Origin: Bin87 sp963668585
Lineage (GTDB): Bacteria > Chloroflexota > Dehalococcoidia > Lucifugimonadales > UBA3495
Assembly (NCBI GenBank): GCA_963668585.1
Contig: OY764869.1
Span: 3,348,001-3,412,000, forward strand
Direction: 5' to 3'
Length of the DNA: 64,000 nucleotides
In this document: positions 57,377 through 64,000 of the stretch, piece by piece
Position numbering within the stretch: the first letter of the stretch is position 1
How the letters are laid out: each line of letters starts with the position of its first letter
The notes under the pieces: model-generated
What the model was told of the DNA's origin: nothing
The model's database searches: none
The model's input: the letters and a program-made list of their open reading frames with translations, nothing else
Translations under genes and position numbers: made by a program

Positions 57377-57969
57377 TGCTGCTGCTCATCGACAACTACG
57401 ACAGTTTCACCTACAACCTCTACCAGTACCTGTGCGAGTTGGGCGCAGAGGTTGAGGTCATCCGCAACGACAAGACCACCATCGAAGACATTGAGGCCAT
57501 GCAGCCCGAGGGAATCGTCGTGTCCCCCGGCCCTTGCACCCCGCGGGAGGCCGGCATCTCCAACGACGTAATCCGGCACTTCGGCCCCAAATTGCCTGTC
57601 CTGGGAGTTTGCCTCGGACACCAGTGCATCGGCGACGCTTACGGCGCAACCGTGGACCGCGCCGGCGAAATCCGCCACGGCAAAACCTCGATGATCCACC
57701 ACGACGGCAGGGGCGTTTTCTCCGGACTGCCCAACCCCTTCGAGGCCATCCGCTACCACAGCCTGGTCATCTATCCCGAGACCGTGCCCGACTTCCTCGA
57801 GGTCACCGCGTGGACCGACAACGGTCTCGTCATGGGCGTGCGCCACCGGGAACTGCCGGTCGAGGGAATCCAGTTTCACCCCGAATCGATAATGACCCTG
57901 GTGGGCCACGACCTCCTGCAAAATTACCTCAACCAGGTTTCCGACTTTCACGGCGACTCGCCAAAGTGA
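57376..57969 (+). CDS. trpG: anthranilate synthase component II (glutamine amidotransferase)
   Basis: A 197-residue class I glutamine amidotransferase, which feeds ammonia to TrpE. LIDNYDSFTYNLYQYL opens it, the nucleophile is in LGVCLGHQCIGDAYGA near residue 80, and the His/Glu pair in IQFHPESIMT near 170. It also could serve para-aminobenzoate synthesis (PabA), as one subunit often serves both. It is the last gene after trpE and the VOC protein. Confidence 0.95.
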   Translation: MLLLIDNYDSFTYNLYQYLCELGAEVEVIRNDKTTIEDIEAMQPEGIVVSPGPCTPREAGISNDVIRHFGPKLPVLGVCLGHQCIGDAYGATVDRAGEIRHGKTSMIHHDGRGVFSGLPNPFEAIRYHSLVIYPETVPDFLEVTAWTDNGLVMGVRHRELPVEGIQFHPESIMTLVGHDLLQNYLNQVSDFHGDSPK

Positions 57970-58001
57970 CGTGAGTCGTCCGGGCCGATGAGAAACCGCC
58001 C

Positions 58002-58823
58002 ATGACCGTGCCTCGCCGCAAGGGCGCTTCCCGCATGGCGGACATCCCGCCTGAAATCTTGGAGGCGCTCCACGAGGGCAGGGAAGAAACTGCAACCTTG
58101 GTCGAGTGGCTGGCCATCGATATGCCCACGCTGATGGGCAACATCGCCCCACACGTCGGGCTTGGGGATAAGACGCCGGGTCTGGTCGCCGCCGCCAAGG
58201 CTCTGACCGGCCAGGGCGTGACCAGGCGCATGAGAGGTATCGGCCGAGCCCTGCACGATGCGCTGGCCGTCCACCGCCAACCGGATGCGGTCTTCGAGTC
58301 CCTGGCGACCCATACCTCCGACATGGTGCGCGCCTGGGCCGCATTCTCTGTGACTGCCAATTCTGACCTTCCACTTCCTGAGCGGTTGGCAATCGCCCGC
58401 CGTTTCGCCGCCGATCAGTCCGCGATGGTCCGGGAATGCGCTTGGGATTCCTACCGGCAATTCATCGCTGCCGACGTGGAAACCGGCATCAGCCTTTTGA
58501 CGCCCTGGGTTTCCGATGCAGACCCCAACATCCGACGCTGCGCCGTGGAAAGCGCCAGGCCGATGGGTGTTTGGACCGCACACATACAGGCGCTGAAGTC
58601 CGATCCGTCCCCCGGTTTGCCGCTCCTGGAACCAGTCCGATCCGATGACTCTCGCTACGTTCAGACTGCCGTCGCCAACTGGCTCAACGACGCCAGCAAG
58701 TCCCAACCCGATTGGGCTCTTTCGATAACCGACCGTTGGTTGGCCGAGTCGCGCACTCCCGAAACCCGCTGGACAGTGAATCATGCCCGCCGGACCCTGC
58801 GAAAACGCGGTTACTGCACTTAG
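58002..58823 (+). CDS. AlkD/AlkC-like HEAT-repeat DNA glycosylase family protein
   Basis: A 273-residue all-helical protein. Pairs of helices such as ADQSAMVRECAWDSYRQFI, PWVSDADPNIRRCAVESARP and DDSRYVQTAVANWLNDASK form HEAT-like repeats and match the DNA alkylation repair (AlkD/AlkC) superfamily; the end TRWTVNHARRTLRKRGY is as in AlkC-type members. If active, it removes N3- or N7-alkylpurines. The match is by eye; it might be a non-enzymatic relative. Confidence 0.75.
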   Translation: MTVPRRKGASRMADIPPEILEALHEGREETATLVEWLAIDMPTLMGNIAPHVGLGDKTPGLVAAAKALTGQGVTRRMRGIGRALHDALAVHRQPDAVFESLATHTSDMVRAWAAFSVTANSDLPLPERLAIARRFAADQSAMVRECAWDSYRQFIAADVETGISLLTPWVSDADPNIRRCAVESARPMGVWTAHIQALKSDPSPGLPLLEPVRSDDSRYVQTAVANWLNDASKSQPDWALSITDRWLAESRTPETRWTVNHARRTLRKRGYCT

Positions 58824-59002
58824 CGCCAATTGACCCCTAAACCCCCACATCGCCGCCGGCCGTCTCCGCCCTCCTGACGGAAATCCTCCAAACCTAACCA
58901 CAGGCCCTTGATGTCGCACTCCCCGATGGGCCATGCCCGCCGGGGTCGGCGAACACCTGACAACCTGATGGGGACGGATAATCAGTCCTCCCCAGTCTGT
59001 CA

Positions 59003-59008
59003 TATAAT
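59003..59008 (+). promoter_or_regulatory. -10 promoter box for the second MmgE/PrpD gene
   Basis: A perfect TATAAT hexamer 31 bases before the ATG, unusual in this GC-rich region. No good -35 is visible at the normal distance. Confidence 0.35.
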
Positions 59009-59038
59009 CCTGCACATCCCAGTGCAACGGAGTCTGTC

Positions 59039-60412
59039 ATGCCCACCATTGCCGAGTACGCCTCCAACTACTCCGCCAACCTTCACTATCGCGACCTTCC
59101 CGCCGATACTGTCCACCTGTTCAAGCGGATGATCATCGACACCATCGGTTGCGCCATTGGCGGTTACACCGCCGAGCCCAGCAAGATCGCTCGCGACCTG
59201 GCCGGCGAAATTACCGGACACCGTCGTCCGGTGACCATCATCGGCAACGGGTTGACCAGCAGCCCAGACCTGGCCACCTTCGCCAACGGAGTCATGATCC
59301 GTTACCTGGATTTCAATGACGGATATACGACGCTGGAATCCGGCCACCCCAGCGACAGCATCGCAGCCACCCTGGCCGGCGCGGAACTCGCCGGAGCCGG
59401 CGGCCGTCGTTTCATCGCCGCCACCGCCGTCGCGTACGAGGCATTCTGCCGGTTTGGCGATGCGTTCAACATCCGCGCGTTGGGATTCGACCACGTGACC
59501 AACGGCGCCATCGCCAGTTCCCTGGGCGCCGCGCGCGCCATGGGCCTGACTGCCGCCCAGACCGAGCAGGCGCTGAACCTGGGTCTCACTCCCAACCTGG
59601 CCCTGGGACAGACGCGCGTCGGCGAATTGTCCCACTGGAAAGGTTGCGCTTATGCCAACGCCAGCCGCAACGCCGTATTCGCCGCCCTGCTGGCCGAACG
59701 CGGACTCACCGGCCCCACTCCGGTGTTCGAGGGTGAGCTTGGTTTCTTCTCCGCCGTCACCGGGGAACCGTACCAATTGGAACCCTTCGGAGGCGACCAG
59801 GGCCAGCCATTCAAGGTTCACGAGTGCAGCATCAAGCAATTCGCCCTGGGACTCTATTCGCAGACCGTGGTGGAAGCGGCGCTGACCGCACGAAACCAGG
59901 TGCCGAATTTCAACGATGCTAACGTCGCCGGCGTTCACATCCGCACCTTGCAGAAGGCCATCGACATCATGGCTGGCGATGACGAAAAGTACCATCCCAC
60001 CACCCGCGAGTCCGCCGACCACAGCATGCCCTACGCCACCGCCATCGCCCTGAAGCACAACACCCTGAACCAGAGCCACTTCTCCGACGAGCACATCAAC
60101 GACCCGGGCATCGCCACGCTCATCGGCAACACCCTAATCGAAGCGTCTGACGAAGCCAACCGTCGGTTCCCGGAGGCCATGCTCTGCAACCTGGACCTGC
60201 GAATGAACGACGGCCAAACCTACAGCGCCGAAGTCGCCCAGTTCCGGGGCCACCATCTTAACCCCATGGACGACGCCGAGGTGGAAGCCAAGTTCCGCGC
60301 CCTCTGCGAGGATCTGCTCAGCCCGGATCAGACCGAAGAACTCCTGGCGCGTCTCTGGCGTCTCGAAGACGAAACCGATATCGGCGCCCTGCTGCGCCTG
60401 ACCCGGATCTAA
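59039..60412 (+). CDS. MmgE/PrpD family protein
   Basis: A 457-residue second MmgE/PrpD-superfamily protein. The active-site region FANGVMIRYLDFNDGYTTLESGHPSDSIAATLAGAE near residue 80 corresponds to the 2-methylcitrate dehydratase signature. GLTPNLALGQTRVGELSHWKGCAYANASRNAVFAALLAERG near 180 is the second typical block. It is not close in sequence to the other copy at 51850-53172, so this is two families in one genome rather than a recent duplication. Substrate unknown. CGGAG lies eight bases before the ATG. Confidence 0.9.
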   Translation: MPTIAEYASNYSANLHYRDLPADTVHLFKRMIIDTIGCAIGGYTAEPSKIARDLAGEITGHRRPVTIIGNGLTSSPDLATFANGVMIRYLDFNDGYTTLESGHPSDSIAATLAGAELAGAGGRRFIAATAVAYEAFCRFGDAFNIRALGFDHVTNGAIASSLGAARAMGLTAAQTEQALNLGLTPNLALGQTRVGELSHWKGCAYANASRNAVFAALLAERGLTGPTPVFEGELGFFSAVTGEPYQLEPFGGDQGQPFKVHECSIKQFALGLYSQTVVEAALTARNQVPNFNDANVAGVHIRTLQKAIDIMAGDDEKYHPTTRESADHSMPYATAIALKHNTLNQSHFSDEHINDPGIATLIGNTLIEASDEANRRFPEAMLCNLDLRMNDGQTYSAEVAQFRGHHLNPMDDAEVEAKFRALCEDLLSPDQTEELLARLWRLEDETDIGALLRLTRI

Positions 60413-60420
60413 AAATGCGA

Positions 60421-60444
60421 AGGGGCGAATTTTCATTCGCCCCT
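60421..60444. terminator. bidirectional terminator hairpin
   Basis: A perfect 10-bp stem (AGGGGCGAAT/ATTCGCCCCT) with a TTTC loop between two converging genes. On the minus strand a TTTTT run follows a few bases later, on the plus strand there is none. Confidence 0.7.
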
Positions 60445-60481
60445 GGAACTTGCGCAATCCTTCCCAACGGATGCTTGGGTA

Positions 60482-60907
60482 TCAGGCTCCGATCCTAACG
60501 CCGTCCGGATACGTGTAGCCCACCCGGTCGCTGTACCCGCCGGCGGCCGGGTATATCTGGCGATACAGCCCGCGCGCCCGGTTCTTGACGACTGCGTTGG
60601 CCGCGTCCTTGGTCGGTGTGGGCTTGGCGTTCTGGTCCTTGTAGAACTGCGATTGCAGCGGACTGTCGTCCTCCATCTCCCAGATGCACAGGTAGCGCAT
60701 CACGTTGTTCGCCTGCCCATCCTCCGGGTCCAGCATGAAGCGCCGCGCGCTTATGTATCCCGGGATGGACATACGCTCCGGCAGATGCTCCTCGTTGTAC
60801 CACTTGTTGAACACCTCGTCGTCCGCCTCATCAACCTCCATCATCACCACCAAAACCGTGGTTCCAACCTGCTGCGCGCTTACCTTGCTGCCATTCGTGC
60901 TCGTCAT
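60482..60907 (-). CDS. small alpha/beta-barrel-like protein of unknown function
   Basis: A 141-residue protein with the pattern of dimeric ferredoxin-like (alpha/beta barrel) proteins: VLVVMMEVDEADDEVFNKWYNEEHLPERMSIPGYISARRF near residue 18, a common heme/aromatic-binding small-protein layout. No catalytic motif is recognisable. Two start ATGs are adjacent; the second was chosen for better RBS spacing from AGGAG. It lies downstream of the NHL-repeat gene on the same strand. Confidence 0.65.
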   Translation of the reverse strand: MTSTNGSKVSAQQVGTTVLVVMMEVDEADDEVFNKWYNEEHLPERMSIPGYISARRFMLDPEDGQANNVMRYLCIWEMEDDSPLQSQFYKDQNAKPTPTKDAANAVVKNRARGLYRQIYPAAGGYSDRVGYTYPDGVRIGA

Positions 60908-60996
60908 CATCCTCTCCTTTGATGGCTAACCCTCTTCTTCGAGTTCTGTGATCATGTCTGCCCGCATCAACATGGCGTCAGCTTTACCGTCAGGCG

Positions 60997-61985
60997 CTAA
61001 CCCAACCGCCGGTAAACCTGAACCCGATGCCGGTAGCAGTCCGCCACAAACACCAGCCCGTCGTCGCTGACCACAACCGCCGCCGGCCGGTAGAAGCGAC
61101 GCTTCAGTTCGATGTTCTGGGTTGCCGCGTTCAGCTTTTCTCGATGTCGGGGTTGGCATTCAGGAATCTGCGCGCCCATTTGGAAGTTCCGGAATGACCA
61201 ATCAGCGTGTCGATCACCCGCCCGTCCGCATCCAGCACCTGCACCCGGTCGTTCTGCCAGTCGCACACGTAGATCCGGCCGTCGTTGTCCACGGTCAACC
61301 CATTGGGACGGGCGAAACCGTCGCCGCCGTCCCGTCCGTCAAACTCGGTGATAAATCCGCCGGCCGCATCGAATTTCTGGACGCGGTCGTTGCGCCAGTC
61401 CGTGATGTACACGTCCCCTGCCGCATCCGTGGCGACGCCCCACGGCATCCGGAACTGCCCCGGTCCCGTGCCTTCCTCTCCCCACTTCGCCAGCAATTCG
61501 CCGTCGGCCGTGAACCGTTGCACCCGGTGATTCAGCGAGTCCACCACCAGCACCGACCCATCCGGCGAGAATGCCATCCCCGATGGGCGATTCATCTGCC
61601 CCGGCTCCGACCCAAACTCACCCCAGCACCGCAGGAACTGCCCTTCCGCCGTGAACACGCTGACCCGGTGGGTGTTTTCATCCGACAGGTAAACGTTTCC
61701 GTCGGGGCCGAATGCTATCTCGGTAATCCAGATGAACTGGCCGGGCGCTTCGCCCCAACCGCAGAACTCGCCCACGTAGTCTCCGTCAAAGGTGCACCGG
61801 GTAACGCGCACCGCCTCCGGCTGGTTCGGGTTCGCCCTGCTGGCGACGTGGAGCAGCCCATCGGGCCCCAACGCCAGTGAAACCGGCCCACTGAAACCCG
61901 GCCCGCCACCGGAAAGCAGCCCGATCACGTCGTGGTACTGGTACATTCCCGCAACCGACAGCGGGTGTTCAACAACCGTGGTCAT
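60997..61985 (-). pseudogene. NHL-repeat beta-propeller protein, frameshifted
   Basis: The first 285 residues form NHL repeats (for example PSGMAFSPDGSVLVVDSLNHRVQRF and DAAGDVYITDWRNDRVQKF), which end in the frame with LNANPDIEKS at a TGA (61131). Directly downstream another minus frame continues the same protein: NAATQNIELKRRFYRPAAVVVSDDGLVFVADCYRHRVQVYRRLG, a clear last NHL repeat that ends at 60997. The break lies at the run AAAA (minus strand, 61139-61136); adding one A restores GAG AAA AAG CTG AAC. It is a real frameshift, a programmed slip, or a sequencing error in a homopolymer. No signal peptide is seen. Such propellers bind ligands or act as lactonases. Confidence 0.8.
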
Positions 61986-62035
61986 ACATCCTCGTGATAA
62001 TCGCGAACTTTGTGCGGTAACCTCGCCGGCCCCGC

Positions 62036-63244
62036 CTACGTCAACTCGATCGTAACCGCCGGCAGACCGCACTCCAGTTTGCCGATGGTTTCCAGGCACC
62101 GATCATTGGCCGGGGGCATCACCGGGCCGGACAACGCGTCGCGCCGCAACCGTTCCAGCGGCGACGATTTCAGGAGTCCGCCGCCACCGGCCAGCCTCAT
62201 GGCAGCATCCGTAACCGACACCCCCACCTCGGCGCAATACTGCTTGGCGCGATTCACCGCCAATACGGCCCCCGTCGGGTCCGCATGGCGATCCGTCAAC
62301 GCCGCGTCCACCAGCAGCAACCGCCCGGATTGAATCGCCACCGACATCTCGCCGATGACCCTTTGCGTTCCCGGATGATTGATGATGGCCCCTCCGTCGG
62401 GAGTCCAGGTCTTTTCGGCTGCGTAGTCGCTGATGTAGTTGTACGCCGCCTCGGCGATCCCAAGGTACACCGCCGCATATCCCAGCGAAAAGCTGCCCCA
62501 GTCGGCGCTGAGCAACCGGCCTGGCGGCCCGAAAATTGCGTGCGCCGGCGCCACCGTGTTGTAGCTCACCGTGTGGCTGCTCGTGGCCCGCATCCCCACC
62601 GCGTCCCATTGGCCCGTCACGTCAACTCCGCTCATATCACTCCGGATCATGGCGGACATTATGTTATCGGGGCCGCCGCCGCTGTTGGCAACGATTCCCG
62701 ATACAAAAAAGTAGTCCGCAGCGTCCGCCAGCGAGCAGAAATGCTTGGTTCCCGCCACCCGGTAACCGCCGTCGGCAACCTGGGTGAATGTTGTCGAAAG
62801 CACGAAGCGGTCCCGCGCCGACGCTCCGGGCTCGCTGGTGATCGACGCAAATAGCCTGCCATCGTCGATGGCTTCGCCAAAGTACCAACTTTTCTGTTCC
62901 GCCGTGCCCAATCCGCCAACAAACGATCCCAACACGTTGGTGTGCATCGTCAGGGTCAGCGCCGTGGATGCGCAGCCCCTGGCCACCGCCAGGATGCACA
63001 TGGCGTAGGTGATGGGGTCAACATCAAGACCACCATGCTCGGACGGAACCCTCAGACCAAGAAACCCGGCTTCCCGCAGGTCAACGTAGTTCTCCTCCGG
63101 AAATTCGGCCGTCGCGTCGTATCCGGCCGCCCTCCCCGCAAAATGCCCTGTCGCCAGTCGGTCCGCCGACTCGACCAACGACATTGATTCGTCGCTCATC
63201 GCACGGGCCGCGGCGGATGGTATACGTTCCATTCGGATGGTCAT
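62036..63244 (-). CDS. acyl-CoA dehydrogenase family protein
   Basis: A 402-residue FAD enzyme of the acyl-CoA dehydrogenase superfamily. The N-terminal helical domain has FPEENYVDLREAGFLGLRVPSEHGGLDVDP, the middle beta domain has ASITSEPGASARDRF and YRVAGTKHFCS, and the C-terminal helix bundle follows. The middle domain and the divergent catalytic base region suggest a position near the DszC/flavin-monooxygenase-like branch rather than a classical fatty acyl-CoA enzyme. ATG 63244 was chosen over the adjacent GTG. Confidence 0.85.
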   Translation of the reverse strand: MTIRMERIPSAAARAMSDESMSLVESADRLATGHFAGRAAGYDATAEFPEENYVDLREAGFLGLRVPSEHGGLDVDPITYAMCILAVARGCASTALTLTMHTNVLGSFVGGLGTAEQKSWYFGEAIDDGRLFASITSEPGASARDRFVLSTTFTQVADGGYRVAGTKHFCSLADAADYFFVSGIVANSGGGPDNIMSAMIRSDMSGVDVTGQWDAVGMRATSSHTVSYNTVAPAHAIFGPPGRLLSADWGSFSLGYAAVYLGIAEAAYNYISDYAAEKTWTPDGGAIINHPGTQRVIGEMSVAIQSGRLLLVDAALTDRHADPTGAVLAVNRAKQYCAEVGVSVTDAAMRLAGGGGLLKSSPLERLRRDALSGPVMPPANDRCLETIGKLECGLPAVTIELT

Positions 63245-63298
63245 CACCGAAAATCCTCAGCGGCGGTCGTAGGACTGCGTCTCCAAACTCACCCGACA

Positions 63299-64000
63299 TC
63301 AGGCAAACTGGTACTCCCGCGTGGAACCGATCATGCGCAGCGCATTGAGGATCACCGACTCCAGGTCAGCCCCGTTTTCCAGTCGGTCAGCCGCGTTCGC
63401 AACCAGCGCTGCCCGGTTGTCATCCCGCAGCGTTACGCAGCCCAGCAGTTCGAGGCAGCCGTCCACGATGCTGCCCGCATCCATATCCGACGCCCGCTCC
63501 AGCAACATATCCACGAGGCTGCGAACGCCGGGATGCTCTACATTCCCCAATTCGTCCGCGACGAAATTGATCCGCTCCACCATGCTGCCACTGTCGATCC
63601 ATTCCTTGCCCGTGTGCCAACCCTCAACCGAGGGCGGGTTCAGGAGGTCCTGGTTCATGTAGCGACATTCCAACGCCATATCCATGACGCCGGTTCTCGG
63701 GAACTTCAGGTCGCCCACCAGGTGCAGCGTTCCCACCACCACCTCCGCCGGGCTCTTCACCCTCGCGAACCGCGCGTTGTCAGCTTTGAAGAAATCAGAC
63801 GTGAACAGCATCCTGAGCATGGAACGGACGTCATACCCCGAACGGAAATATTCGGCTTCAAGCAGGGCGATGGCTTCGGGGTCCGCGGGTGGTGTGCTCT
63901 GCCACGCGGGAACCTGCACGTCATCCGCGACGAAAAAGTTGTACATATGTCGGCTGACAAACCGGGCCGTGGACGGTTGCCTGCAAACGATTTCGATTAT
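63299..64000 (-). CDS. DUF1800 protein, 3' part
   Basis: The C-terminal 233 residues of a gene that begins beyond the window. It has TARFVSRHMYNFFVADD at the visible start, KSPAEVVVGTLHLVG near 100, and MNQDLLNPPSVEGWHTGKEWIDSGSMVERINF near 140, all typical for DUF1800, a family of large secreted proteins of unknown function in many environmental bacteria. A signal peptide would lie outside the window. The downstream gene on the same strand is the acyl-CoA dehydrogenase. Confidence 0.85.
   Translation of the reverse strand: MIEIVCRQPSTARFVSRHMYNFFVADDVQVPAWQSTPPADPEAIALLEAEYFRSGYDVRSMLRMLFTSDFFKADNARFARVKSPAEVVVGTLHLVGDLKFPRTGVMDMALECRYMNQDLLNPPSVEGWHTGKEWIDSGSMVERINFVADELGNVEHPGVRSLVDMLLERASDMDAGSIVDGCLELLGCVTLRDDNRAALVANAADRLENGADLESVILNALRMIGSTREYQFA

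Overview
The window is GC-rich, almost fully coding, and carries no rRNA, tRNA, CRISPR array or intact mobile element that I can recognise. Gene content and gene order suggest an environmental member of the Chloroflexota, perhaps the SAR202/Dehalococcoidia side. The pointers are an anaerobic-type cobalamin cluster, PyrR and T-box leaders of the Gram-positive/Chloroflexota kind, and many MmgE/PrpD, HpcH/HpaI, MaoC-like, NHL and DUF1800 proteins. This assignment is inference from gene content, not a phylogeny.

Layout. 1-4015: end of a NuoF-like subunit, a 947-residue FdhA/NuoG-like molybdopterin protein, a ferredoxin-NAD(P)H reductase-like flavoprotein and a strong terminator. 4060-9577: mutS and mutL bracket a small HAD protein and an ArsC/Spx-family gene whose first CxxC cysteine is an in-frame TGA, very probably selenocysteine. 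9590-15018: a tiny Tat-signal protein, a HAD hydrolase, an aldolase, a DUF192 lipoprotein, a PfkB kinase, a pair of hotdog-fold proteins and a small unknown. 15053-19544 (minus): YihY/BrkB, signal peptidase, pheA, trkA and trkH. 19692-19806: a dispersed repeat. 19968-29859: leuS, a retropepsin-like protein, then eight cobalamin genes (cbiC, cbiX, cbiD, cbiT, cbiL, cbiF, cbiG, cbiH). 29929-33342: a second HpcH/HpaI aldolase with terminator, a divergent LysR regulator, a ferredoxin and an ornithine cyclodeaminase-like protein. 33397-41499 (minus): the pyrimidine operon pyrR-pyrB-pyrC-carA-(unknown)-carB behind a PyrR attenuator. 41615-51165 (minus): a VWA protein, cysteine hydrolase, GDYXXLXY and DUF2157 membrane proteins, an isocitrate lyase/PEP mutase homologue, fabG, plsX, two hotdog proteins, lhgO and a tiny membrane protein. 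51522-51660: a second copy of the dispersed repeat. 51850-60412: MmgE/PrpD, a quinone oxidoreductase, a low-GC DUF4145 protein, a tryptophan T-box with trpE, a VOC protein and trpG, an AlkD-like HEAT protein and a second MmgE/PrpD. 60482-64000 (minus): an unknown protein, a frameshifted NHL-repeat protein, an acyl-CoA dehydrogenase and the end of a DUF1800 protein.

How the parts work together. Amino-acid and nucleotide biosynthesis is controlled by RNA: PyrR attenuation for pyrimidines and a Trp T-box for anthranilate synthase. The cobalamin genes cover most ring methylation and contraction steps of the anaerobic branch, but cbiE, cbiJ, cbiA and later genes are not here. The hotdog, acyl-CoA dehydrogenase, FabG/PlsX, MmgE/PrpD and aldolase genes point to catabolism of organic acids or acyl-CoA compounds.

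The strongest unusual findings are: the probable selenoprotein of the ArsC/Spx family (6893-7255); an FdhA-like protein that lacks the catalytic Cys/Sec and its neighbouring His; a CbiC whose usually conserved active-site His is Arg; a Trp T-box in front of trpE; and a two-copy dispersed repeat.
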